Source of the DNA: Leptospira ainazelensis | Lineage (GTDB): Bacteria > Spirochaetota > Leptospiria > Leptospirales > Leptospiraceae | NCBI RefSeq assembly: GCF_016918785.1 | Contig: NZ_JAFFPT010000065.1 | Location: 1 to 64,000, forward strand | Reading direction: 5' to 3' | DNA length: 64,000 bases | In this document: positions 1 to 11,813 of the stretch, piece after piece | Layout: each line of letters starts with the position of its first letter | Position numbering within the stretch: position 1 is the first letter of the stretch | The notes under the pieces: model-generated | The model's input: the letters and a program-made list of their open reading frames with translations, nothing else | What the model was told of the DNA's origin: nothing | The model's database searches: none | Position numbers and translations under genes: made by a program

Positions 1-5
1 AAGGA

Positions 6-275
6 TCAATATCCTCCGCCTCCCCCGCCGCCGCCTGAACTTCCGGATCCGCCTCCGCTTGCGCAGATAGCAAGGACGCCCAGATAAAGGGAATCACAAG
101 CTCCCATTGTGGGATTGGAGGAATTACAGGCCAAGTATGTAGCTACGGCGCTATTGCATTTTTTCTTATCGTCCTCTTTTTTTTCCTTATCCTGATCCAA
201 ACCAAGATTGGAACAGGAGAGAATGGCGAGGGCAAAAGCCGCGAGAGAGATTTGAAAATGTGTGATGAGTTTCAC
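6..275 (-). CDS. Small glycine-tailed lipoprotein
   Basis: 89-aa predicted lipoprotein of unknown function. The N-terminus is a signal peptide ending in a spirochete-type lipobox (AILSC, Cys21), followed by a charged Lys/Asp/Glu linker, a short segment with four further cysteines (residues about 40-71) that could form two disulfides, and a C-terminal run of Gly/Ser. The start is a GTG chosen because AAGGAG lies 7 nt upstream on the minus strand. It is read away from the next gene, so it is not in its operon. Membrane anchoring is inferred from the lipobox. No family was recognised. Confidence 0.75.
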   Translation of the reverse strand: MKLITHFQISLAAFALAILSCSNLGLDQDKEKKEDDKKKCNSAVATYLACNSSNPTMGACDSLYLGVLAICASGGGSGSSGGGGGGGGY

Positions 276-601
276 GAGAGTTCTCCTTTAGAAGAGGAAA
301 AAGTTATTCCTCTCAGTCAAAAAATTATCACGCGAAAATGGAAAGGAAATAGAAAAAGCGGAACAAACCCGCTTTCGGAATGAACAATCTCTTTTCAGGA
401 ATCAAGAATCGAAAGTCGACTTTGGAAACTCCGAAAAAATGTTTTGCACGAAATTCCCGGATTTTTCCCTGCGATCGACTTCTTTCCGACTCGAATTCTC
501 ACGGTTTTACGGGCAGTTTCGCTCTTTTTCGAAAGAAGATTGGTATTACTCGAGCAATTCAGGAACCTGGTGAAAAACTCAGGGTTCGAATTCTCAAATC
601 C

Positions 602-1648
602 ATGTTCATAAAACCTTTTTTTGTCTTTCTAAACGTCCTGATTCTCTTTGATTCCTGTTTTCCGATTGATCCGGACCGGGTTCGTTCCTCCCACTTTCGA
701 GACGGAAAGTATCACAATCTCGAAGAAGACGAAAGACTGAATAAGAGTTTTTTTTCGGTCCTCCGATGGAAAATTTTGGGACCGGTGGATCCGCCGACCG
801 CAGACGGAAATCTCGCAAAGGTTCCCGAGGTTCTTCCGAGAACCAGAGAGGATTTTTTAGCTCCGGAAGGAAAGGTAAGAATCATCTGGCTTGGTCACGC
901 GACCGTCTGGATTGCTGCAAACTTTCACGGAAAAAGAATGCACATTCTTACAGATCCGATCTTTACCGGAATTCCGCCTTTTGTTAAACGACTTACCGAA
1001 CTTCCGATTCAACCGGAGAATCTTCCGGGTGTGGATATCGTCGCCGTCAGTCACGCACACAGGGATCATCTCGACATAGACTCGATCAAAAAAATTCAGA
1101 AACTATTTCCGGAAGTTACGATCCATCTTCCTTCGGGAATGAGAGAATTTGCAAAAGAGGAAGGTTTTGAGAATACGGTAGTTCAAGAATGGTGGTCCGT
1201 TTTCGAATATGCGGGAACAAAGATCCATTTTCTTCCGGCTCAACACTGGAGCAGAATGGGGCTTACCGATATGAACCAATATCACTGGGGAAGTTACGCA
1301 TTCGAATTTGAGAGTATTCGAATTTACTTTGGCGGTGACACGGGATTCTCAAAACATTTTTCCGAAATTGAGAAAAAATTTCCAAGGGGTTTTTCCGCAA
1401 CGGTTCTTCCGATCGGAGCTTTCAAACCGAGATGGTTTATGGAACCGGCTCATATCGGTCCGAAAGAAGCCTTGGAGGCGGGGAAAATTCTTCAATCTTC
1501 TCTTCTTCTCCCGATTCACTGGGGAACCTTTCCTCTTGGAGACGATCTTCCTTCGGAGGCGGCTCTTTATCTCAAAAAAATACAATCCGAAAAAAAAGAG
1601 ACTACTCCCGTAAAGGTCTGGACGATCGGAGAAGTCATCGACTTGTAA
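602..1648 (+). CDS. Metallo-beta-lactamase-fold lipoprotein hydrolase
   Basis: Predicted metal-dependent hydrolase of the metallo-beta-lactamase superfamily, 348 aa, closest in layout to the NAPE-phospholipase D / UlaG-like branch. The metal motif HAHRDH is clear near residue 152, with later histidines in LPAQHWS and PIHWGTF and the Asp of GGDTGFS, as expected for a dinuclear site. The reading frame is open back to an ATG at 380, but the ATG at 602 begins a good lipoprotein signal (MFIKPFFVFLNVLILFDSC), so I chose it; its ribosome site is weak. The substrate cannot be told from sequence; the related branch acts on phospholipids or small cyclic esters. It probably acts at the envelope. Confidence 0.8.
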   Translation: MFIKPFFVFLNVLILFDSCFPIDPDRVRSSHFRDGKYHNLEEDERLNKSFFSVLRWKILGPVDPPTADGNLAKVPEVLPRTREDFLAPEGKVRIIWLGHATVWIAANFHGKRMHILTDPIFTGIPPFVKRLTELPIQPENLPGVDIVAVSHAHRDHLDIDSIKKIQKLFPEVTIHLPSGMREFAKEEGFENTVVQEWWSVFEYAGTKIHFLPAQHWSRMGLTDMNQYHWGSYAFEFESIRIYFGGDTGFSKHFSEIEKKFPRGFSATVLPIGAFKPRWFMEPAHIGPKEALEAGKILQSSLLLPIHWGTFPLGDDLPSEAALYLKKIQSEKKETTPVKVWTIGEVIDL

Positions 1649-2505
1649 AAAGGTCGATTTTACCGGCGCCCTTTTTTGAAAGAGAGATTTCGGGTCGAAA
1701 AAAATTCTTTCGACAAACGGAGTTCTGAAAAAGTTCATTCCAATATCTTTTGCTTTTCGTGAGATTGGATCGTTTATAAAAAACGAAGGAGTTCCCACGT
1801 TTGGGAAAGGCTTTTAGGAAATTCTTCTCTTTGTTGGCAAACAAACGTCTGAGACGAGGCAAAAATCGAAGAGACCGGTGTAAGAGTTCCTACTTTTTAT
1901 TCCGTAAGGAGAATTTGGAAAATGAGAAAAACAAACCCCGGTTCCCTAAAATTTCCTTAGATGATTCCGACAAACTTTGGGTTTTCCCCAAAACTCGTCG
2001 AGGGCATACACTGAGTTTCACAAAAATGTGGGAACTCCCATGAAAATTTACCGAAGACAAAGTCCTTCATCAAACGCTAAAAGGACGTAATCTGTATGAA
2101 CTCCTCCGGCGCTTTTATTTCGAATTTTCTCAGTGTTGTAAAAACGGTTTCCATCGAGGGTTTTAAAATGGTCTCGGATCTGATCCGAAAATCTGACCGC
2201 AAAAGCGGACTTAAAGTCCTTTGGAAATAAAATCTCGGCGATACAATATAATCCTCAAGAATATAAGAATTCTTTTATATTCTGATCCAAGCGCTTTCAA
2301 AACAAACACTTCGATTTTAAAAAATAGATCTTTCATTCTTTTCTCTTCTCCTTCCGAGAAATGACGAAAGGTATAATTTTTTGAAGAATTTTTTGCCCTT
2401 ACAAAAACGAGATTGCGCCTTTGCACAAAAAAACTCTCGAGAACTTTCAAATCGTCTCGGAAATTTATCTTTACGATCCGACTCCGAATGAACGGATGGG
2501 AGGAT
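1649..2505. other. Intergenic stretch with three palindrome copies
   Basis: About 850 bp with no convincing gene. Short ORFs here have no clear ribosome site or recognisable product. The stretch holds copies of the dispersed 14-bp palindrome at 1785-1798 (GAAGGAGTTCCCAC), 1881-1893 (TAAGAGTTCCTAC) and 2028-2041 (GTGGGAACTCCCAT). The ruvA promoter must lie towards the right end but I cannot place it with confidence. Confidence 0.6.
1785..2041. repeat. Dispersed 14-bp palindrome, cluster 1 (3 copies)
   Basis: Copies at 1785-1798, 1881-1893 and 2028-2041 of GTnGGA-nn-TCCnAC. The 2028 copy has the G/C form of the variable pair (TGGGA..TCCCA), which pairs fully in that position. GTTCC copies are followed by short T-runs and the inverted copy is preceded by an A-run, so the element is probably a little longer than 14 bp and oriented. 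Confidence 0.7.
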
Positions 2506-3147
2506 ATGATCTCAGGCCTGAAAGGAAATCTTAGAAAATTAGAAGTAGGATTCGCACATCTCGAAACGGGTGGAATCACTTACGAAATCACGATCTCTTT
2601 CAAAACCTATCTCGAACTCAAAAGCCTTTCCTCTTCGAAAGAAATTCATCTTCACATCTTTCACGCGATGAGCGAGAGAGGACAGAGGCTGTTCGGATTC
2701 TTAACCGAACAAGACAAAGAATTCTTCAAAGTGATGAAAGGGCTTCAAGGAATCGGCGAGTTGACGGCCCTCAAAATCCTTTCCTTCTTTTCCGCGGAAG
2801 ATCTCTATCGAATCGCACAATCCGGAGAAGCCAAGGAACTCGAGAAAATTCCCAAGGTAAAAGGAAAAACCTCGGAAAAGATCTTTTTTGAAGTAAAACA
2901 GAATCTAAAAAAGTTGGAACTCTTTCTTTCCGGAGCTCCTCCCAAGGGAACTTCGATTTCTTTGGATTCTTCCACTTCCACTCCGGAAGAGGCCGCGGCC
3001 TCTCGAAGAAAGGAGACCGCCATTTTAGGACTCGTCCAACTCGGTTTTGATGAAAAGACCGCCGTAAAGGAAGTGGAAAAGACTTTGAAACGTTCTCCGG
3101 AAACCGACCCGGGTGAAATCATCCGCGCAATTCTGAAAGAACTCTAA
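2506..3147 (+). CDS. ruvA: Holliday junction branch migration protein RuvA
   Basis: RuvA binds four-way Holliday junctions as a tetramer and loads the RuvB helicase during recombination repair. The 213-aa product has the N-terminal OB-fold (residues 1-62, starting MISGLKG and containing the family-typical GGITYEI), central helix-hairpin-helix segments ([13 protein letters not shown] and [12 protein letters not shown]), a Ser/Pro-rich flexible linker near 145-165, and the C-terminal RuvB-contacting three-helix domain ([18 protein letters not shown]). The frame is open further upstream, but RuvA proteins begin at the MI.L.G motif, and GGGAGG precedes the ATG at 2506. ruvB and ruvC are not beside it. 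It is followed by 600 bp of repeat-rich non-coding DNA. Confidence 0.95.
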   Translation: MISGLKGNLRKLEVGFAHLETGGITYEITISFKTYLELKSLSSSKEIHLHIFHAMSERGQRLFGFLTEQDKEFFKVMKGLQGIGELTALKILSFFSAEDLYRIAQSGEAKELEKIPKVKGKTSEKIFFEVKQNLKKLELFLSGAPPKGTSISLDSSTSTPEEAAASRRKETAILGLVQLGFDEKTAVKEVEKTLKRSPETDPGEIIRAILKEL

Positions 3148-4925
<1,778 letters not shown>

Positions 4926-4937
4926 GAGAGAACACAC

Positions 4938-5813
<876 letters not shown>

Positions 5814-5859
5814 CCAAGGTCTATTCTTACAAGGGTTCCAGAACAGAAGGAGTAACGAA

Positions 5860-7437
<1,578 letters not shown>

Positions 7438-7456
7438 TCCAAAGCCGGGGTAGGAC

Positions 7457-8890
7457 TTGAGAAAGAGTTTTTTTGTTTTCCTCGGCGTCGTTTTTGTTTC
7501 CATTCTTTTCGGATTTCTCATCTGGAAATTCCTGACTCGGAAAACGGATTCCGTTTATAGAAATTTTTCCAAAGGAAACTGGGAAGATGTTCTCTTAGAG
7601 GTCTTAAAAAAGAAAGATCCGGATTTAGAGGACTATTCGTTTGCCTCGATGGCATTGGCTGAATTCAATTCTTCCTTATTGATTCTTCCTGCCGAAAAAA
7701 AAGAGAAACTCGCTCAGAAATTCTCCGAAAAATCGGGACTGAAATTTACGAAACGGGAAGTTTCCGGAAGAACGATCTTCACGTTTGAAGATCGTTTTTT
7801 TTCCTTTCTTCCCGACGGATCCTTTCTCAAAACCAGAGCGCTTTGTAAAAAATTGACCCTCGGTGCGGAATACGAAACCTCCGATGTCCTTTCCCGTCAC
7901 CTGACAAAATTGATTTCTTCCAACCCTCTTCCGCTCTACAACGAATACAACCAAGCCCTTCTGAAATCGCTCGCGTCGGGCTCCGCGAAAGAATTGGATG
8001 AAAACGGAAGGTCTAAACTTTCCAAACTTCTCGAATACTTTTCGGGAAGAGAGGATTCTCCGTTTAGCGCCAGTAAGGCGGAGATCGAAGGAAAAAATCT
8101 AAACGTAAGAACGGGTCCGGGAACCGAAAATCCGATCGCCTTTCAATTCAAAGGCGGAGAAATCGTTTTTATTCTGGATCGGGATTCTCGCACCGAAACG
8201 ATCGCCGGCAAACGCGGGAATTGGAATCAGGTTTTGGATCTCCGAAACGGAACGGTCGGCTGGATCTTCTCAGGATTCTTAAAAAACGTTTCATCCGATC
8301 TGACCATTTCTCAATCCGTGGAAGAATCCTTTCGCACGATGGACAGGGCCCCCGTCTGGGACTTCGAGTCCTGGAAAGAATCCTCTCCTCCATTCGGATT
8401 TCAGGGAGAATACCATCCCACCGAAAAGATCGCGTTAGACGGTGATACCGGGATCGTTCTGCATTCTTCCAAAAATAAATACGACTCCGTTTGTCGCAGC
8501 GTGGAAGAACCCTTTCGGGATCTGGAATTTTACGTTTCCTTTTTAGGCGGCGATGAAAGTATTCCGCTCTTTACCTTATTTGCCGGTTCGCCCGGAGATT
8601 TAAACAAAGCCTTTGAAATTTCAATCGATAAGGAAAGTATTTCCATCAATCGAAACCGTTATATCACGGGAGATAATTTTTCCAAGAAAAGATTCCGTCT
8701 AAACGTTCAAAACGCCGGTTCCGGTTTTAACGCCGGGCTTACACTCTCGGAAAAAAAGGTTCTTTCAGGAATCGATTCCTTGGATCCGATCGACGCAAGT
8801 TCCGGGATCCGATGGAGACTTTGTCTTCCGATGGCGAGGGAGAACGGGGATGCGAGCGTGAGCGTTTTTCAGTTTAAGTTTATTCCGTGA
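7457..8890 (+). CDS. Membrane-anchored SH3b-domain protein
   Basis: 477-aa protein with one N-terminal membrane anchor (FFVFLGVVFVSILFGFLIW) and a bacterial SH3 domain at about residues 208-275, recognised by LNVRTGPGTENPI and the closing VGWIFSGFL. The remaining ~200 C-terminal residues look like a beta-rich globular domain with no motif I recognise. The start is a TTG with GGTAGGA upstream. SH3b domains usually bind cell-wall peptides, so a role at the cell wall or periplasm is inferred. It lies 19 nt after the TolC-like gene, probably in the same transcript, and before an FmdB gene. Confidence 0.75.
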   Translation: MRKSFFVFLGVVFVSILFGFLIWKFLTRKTDSVYRNFSKGNWEDVLLEVLKKKDPDLEDYSFASMALAEFNSSLLILPAEKKEKLAQKFSEKSGLKFTKREVSGRTIFTFEDRFFSFLPDGSFLKTRALCKKLTLGAEYETSDVLSRHLTKLISSNPLPLYNEYNQALLKSLASGSAKELDENGRSKLSKLLEYFSGREDSPFSASKAEIEGKNLNVRTGPGTENPIAFQFKGGEIVFILDRDSRTETIAGKRGNWNQVLDLRNGTVGWIFSGFLKNVSSDLTISQSVEESFRTMDRAPVWDFESWKESSPPFGFQGEYHPTEKIALDGDTGIVLHSSKNKYDSVCRSVEEPFRDLEFYVSFLGGDESIPLFTLFAGSPGDLNKAFEISIDKESISINRNRYITGDNFSKKRFRLNVQNAGSGFNAGLTLSEKKVLSGIDSLDPIDASSGIRWRLCLPMARENGDASVSVFQFKFIP

Positions 8891-8903
8891 ACAGCAATCA
8901 TAA

Positions 8904-8919
8904 ATTAGAAAATTCTAAT
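8904..8919. promoter_or_regulatory. Palindrome TTAGAA-N2-TTCTAA before fmdB
   Basis: A 7-2-7 inverted repeat (ATTAGAA-AA-TTCTAAT) ending 13 bp before the FmdB start codon, close enough to affect initiation or transcription. Related palindromes occur at 60628-60649 and, with mismatches, at 50635-50648. It could be an operator; the binding protein is unknown. Confidence 0.4.
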
Positions 8920-8932
8920 AGAGAGAATCAAA

Positions 8933-9169
8933 ATGCCGACATACGACTACAAATGTAAAGCCTGTGGACAAACTTTCGAGGAGTTCCATTCCATGAAAGA
9001 CGATCCGATCCGGGATTGTCCTCTCTGCGGAAAAAAAGGAGAAGTCGATAGAATGATCTCCAACGGTTCAGGAATCATCTTCAAAGGAACCGGATTTTAC
9101 GTGACCGACTACAAAAAAAGCGGTTCCGGAGAATCCTCCGCGACTTCGTCCGCTTCTTCTTCGGACTAA
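8933..9169 (+). CDS. FmdB-family zinc ribbon protein
   Basis: 78-aa putative regulatory protein of the FmdB family. It starts with the family signature MPTYDYKCKACG and has two Cys pairs (CKAC, CPLC) forming a zinc ribbon over residues 1-45, then the usual SNGSGIIFKGTGFYVTDY and a Ser-rich tail. The exact role of these small proteins is not established; some are linked to control of amidase or formamidase genes. It lies between the SH3b gene and lpxI, only 6 nt before lpxI. An unusual palindrome (8904-8919) lies directly upstream. Confidence 0.9.
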   Translation: MPTYDYKCKACGQTFEEFHSMKDDPIRDCPLCGKKGEVDRMISNGSGIIFKGTGFYVTDYKKSGSGESSATSSASSSD

Positions 9170-9175
9170 AGTTTA

Positions 9176-10024
9176 GTGGGAAGATTAGGAATTCTTGCGG
9201 GCGCCGGAGAACTTCCGCATATAGGAATGAGGGAAGCCCTCTCCGCCGGCGAAGATCCCCTTTTACTCTCCATCATAGAATCCGAATTCGAAGTCGGAGA
9301 ATACGCGGACCGCAACTACCCGATTCACATCGTAAAAATCGGGACCTTGATGAAGATATGCAAACAACAGAATATAGATCGGCTTCTTCTTTTGGGAAAG
9401 GTCAAAAAAGAAATCATCTTTAAAAATCTAAAGTTCGATCTCAAGGCAATCAGTCTTTTAGCGCGTATGGTCAACAAACACGACTACTCCATTTTTAAGA
9501 CCGTATCGGACGAGTTCGCAAAAGAAAAGATTACGATCATCTCTCAAAAGACATTCTTAAAATCCCTCTTTCTTCCCGAAGGAAGATTTACAAAAAAAGC
9601 CCTCAACAAAAAAGAATTAGAGGACGTCGCTTTTGGAATGGACTACGCGGAAAAGATGGCGGGTCTCGATATCGGCCAAACGGTCGTAGTTCTCGACAAA
9701 TCGGTTCTCGCCGTCGAGGCGGTGGAGGGAACCGATCAGGCGATTCGCAGAGGCGGTTCCTTCGCTAAAAAGGGAAAGGCGATCGTTTGTAAGAGTTCGA
9801 AACTTCACCAAGACGATCGTTTTGATCTTCCCACGGTGGGGGAAGAAACCTTGCGAATCATGCACGAGAGCAACTGCGGGACCCTCGCCCTAAGAACCGG
9901 AGAAACGATCATCGTCCATCCAAAAGAATTTATAAACCTTGCAGAAAAACTGAAAATTCACATCTTGAGCATCGGCAATGGCAACCTTACGAAAATCAAC
10001 TCCACAACCAAAAAAATCCAGTAG
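9176..10024 (+). CDS. lpxI: UDP-2,3-diacylglucosamine pyrophosphatase LpxI
   Basis: LpxI hydrolyses UDP-2,3-diacylglucosamine to lipid X plus UMP, the step before disaccharide formation in lipid A synthesis. The 282-aa product shows the LpxI (DUF1009) layout: N-terminal LGILAGAGELPH, then a C-terminal domain with TVVVLDKSVLAVEAVEGTDQ (about residues 165-185) and DLPTVGEETLRIMHE. The start is GTG, immediately after the fmdB stop. LpxI replaces LpxH in many non-enteric bacteria. The next gene is lpxB, the following enzyme in the pathway, and the two frames overlap, which supports the call. Confidence 0.93.
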   Translation: MGRLGILAGAGELPHIGMREALSAGEDPLLLSIIESEFEVGEYADRNYPIHIVKIGTLMKICKQQNIDRLLLLGKVKKEIIFKNLKFDLKAISLLARMVNKHDYSIFKTVSDEFAKEKITIISQKTFLKSLFLPEGRFTKKALNKKELEDVAFGMDYAEKMAGLDIGQTVVVLDKSVLAVEAVEGTDQAIRRGGSFAKKGKAIVCKSSKLHQDDRFDLPTVGEETLRIMHESNCGTLALRTGETIIVHPKEFINLAEKLKIHILSIGNGNLTKINSTTKKIQ

Positions 10025-11243
10025 CCAACCCGTGTCCAAACGAGAGGAGACCACTCTAAAAAAAGAGGATCCGAAAATTCTAATGCTCGCCGGAGAACAT
10101 TCGGGGGATCTCTTGGGCGGAGAACTGATCCGAGAACTCAAAAAAAATTTTCCGGAACTGGAAACGTTCGGGGTCGGCGGGGAAAGAATGATCGAGGAAG
10201 GATTTCATTCCATAGAATCCATGGAAGAACTTTCCATCATCGGATTCTCCGCGATTCTTTTTAAATATAGATTCTTAAAAACTCTGATCGGAAGACTTCT
10301 TGATGCGGCCGTGGAAAAAAATTGCACACACGCCATCCTGATCGATTATCCGGGCTTCAATCTTCGACTTGCAAAAGAACTCAAAAAACTCGGAATTACC
10401 GTCGTCTTTTATGTTTCCCCTCAGCTCTGGGCCTGGAAGTTCAATCGAATTTATGGAATCCGAGAAACGATCGACCTTATGCTCGTCCTATTTCCTTTTG
10501 AAAAAGAAATCTACGATCGTTACGGAGTTCCTTGCGAATTTGTGGGACATCCGTTAGCGGTTCGTCTCCGAGAAAAAATCCGAAAAGAAGCTCCGATCGA
10601 AGAGCCCGAAGACAAAACTCATTTTCACGCGATCGTAACTTTGATGCCGGGATCAAGAAGCGGAGAGATCAGAAGAATCTTAAACGATCTTTTAGAGACG
10701 GCGGGAAAACTTTCCGAACACTACGAGCTTGAAAAAAAGAAAGTCCGCTTTTTACTTCCGAATATCAATCAAAAAGAAGAATTGTATATTCTCGAACAGA
10801 TCGAAATCGCCAAGACAAAATATCAGCACCTGAAAATCGAATATCTTTTTGATCGATCCCTTCGAGCCATCGAAACCTCCGATCTCGTTTTAGTCACGTC
10901 CGGAACCGCCACGTTAGAGGTAGCTTATTTCGAAAAACCGATGGTGATCCTTTATAAAGTCAGCATGTTTACGTATACGATCGGTTCTCTTTTTATTAGA
11001 ACTCCGAACATCGGACTCGTAAACATTCTTTCGGGAAAAGAAATCTGCAGAGAATTGGTGCAGGCTGAATGTACTCCGGCTCATATCGTCGCGGAATCGA
11101 TCGACCTTCTCGAAAACAAAAAGTATCGAAACAAGACCATCGAAGAAATCCGCAAAGTGAAGGAATCGCTCGGAAGCGAAAATTCTTCCAGACACGCCGC
11201 AAGAGAAATTACAAAGTTGATCAAGGGGATTCCGAGAAAGTAA
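9978..11243 (+). CDS. lpxB: Lipid-A-disaccharide synthase LpxB
   Basis: LpxB joins lipid X to UDP-2,3-diacylglucosamine to make the lipid A disaccharide, on the inner membrane face. GT19 features include ILMLAGEHSGDLLGGELI (about residues 36-53), VFYVSPQLWAWK, VGHPLA, MPGSRSGEI and the donor-site SGTATLEVAYFEKPMVI near residue 310. The ATG at 9978 overlaps lpxI by 47 nt. A GTG at 10032, just after the lpxI stop, is an alternative that removes a Lys/Ser/Pro-rich leader of 18 residues; neither has a strong ribosome site. At 421 aa it is slightly longer than the E. coli enzyme (382). Confidence 0.94.
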   Translation: MATLRKSTPQPKKSSSQPVSKREETTLKKEDPKILMLAGEHSGDLLGGELIRELKKNFPELETFGVGGERMIEEGFHSIESMEELSIIGFSAILFKYRFLKTLIGRLLDAAVEKNCTHAILIDYPGFNLRLAKELKKLGITVVFYVSPQLWAWKFNRIYGIRETIDLMLVLFPFEKEIYDRYGVPCEFVGHPLAVRLREKIRKEAPIEEPEDKTHFHAIVTLMPGSRSGEIRRILNDLLETAGKLSEHYELEKKKVRFLLPNINQKEELYILEQIEIAKTKYQHLKIEYLFDRSLRAIETSDLVLVTSGTATLEVAYFEKPMVILYKVSMFTYTIGSLFIRTPNIGLVNILSGKEICRELVQAECTPAHIVAESIDLLENKKYRNKTIEEIRKVKESLGSENSSRHAAREITKLIKGIPRK

Positions 11244-11334
11244 AAACGGAAGTTCTATCAGCGGGCCGTAGCAAAAAATTCGAAAAAAATCCGTCGTGAT
11301 TCTACATGGAATCGGGCATTCGATCCGATCCAAA

Positions 11335-11370
11335 CCTTTTTACGATGGAATAACTTTGATCGTAAAAAGG
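11335..11370. terminator. Bidirectional hairpin between convergent genes
   Basis: Perfect 12-bp inverted repeat (CCTTTTTACGAT / ATCGTAAAAAGG) with a 12-nt loop, midway between the stops of lpxB (+) and the small membrane protein gene (-). The poly-T lies inside the arm rather than after it, so it is a fair but not textbook terminator for both strands. Confidence 0.6.
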
Positions 11371-11399
11371 AAAAAGATGCCACAAATAAACCAGGAAGA

Positions 11400-11813
11400 C
11401 TAACGTGTTTGATTCTCGGAGGAAATTCTTTTCAGGACCACAAGGTCTTCTCCCCAGAGTCCTTGCCAAGTATTCGTTTTGAGTTCGCGAAAGAGAAAAT
11501 AACCGCTCGGGGTTTCTTCTCCCCTTCTTCTGAGCTGAAGCCCCTCTCCGTCTTCCAAAAGATACAATTTTGTTTCTTTTTGTTCTTCCAAAAGAACCGC
11601 TTCCCTCTCGCTCAAAAAACGAATTTGAACGGATGGATGAATCGGAGCCACTCGCCAAGTTCCGATCAAGTCCACTTTTGCGGAAGATTTTCGACCGAAT
11701 TCTTGATTTGAAAATCCGAAAAAATAAAGATAGATTCCAAAACCCAAAAGTACCGTAAGCGCTACACCGGAGGAAATAAGAATTATCTGTCTCCGATTGA
11801 TTCCAGTTTGCAT
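11400..11813 (-). CDS. Small single-pass membrane protein
   Basis: 137-aa hypothetical protein. One N-terminal transmembrane helix (IILISSGVALTVLLGFGIYLYFF, shortened here to its hydrophobic core) is followed by a soluble, probably periplasmic, domain of about 95 residues with IGTWRVAPIHP and a closing QGLWGEDLVVLKRI, which looks like a small beta-barrel of the lipocalin-like or YARHG type. Family not recognised. It overlaps the end of the AsmA-like gene by 31 bp, so it is the last gene of the minus-strand operon that begins with the helicase. Confidence 0.7.
   Translation of the reverse strand: MQTGINRRQIILISSGVALTVLLGFGIYLYFFGFSNQEFGRKSSAKVDLIGTWRVAPIHPSVQIRFLSEREAVLLEEQKETKLYLLEDGEGLQLRRRGEETPSGYFLFRELKTNTWQGLWGEDLVVLKRISSENQTR

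Noticed and set aside
380..601. 74-codon N-terminal extension of the metallo-beta-lactamase-fold protein
   Set aside because: It has no secretion signal and would bury the lipoprotein signal that begins at 602.
1801..2043. 80-codon ORF downstream of the metallo-beta-lactamase gene
   Set aside because: It starts just after one palindrome copy and ends in another, with no homology or ribosome site that I can see.
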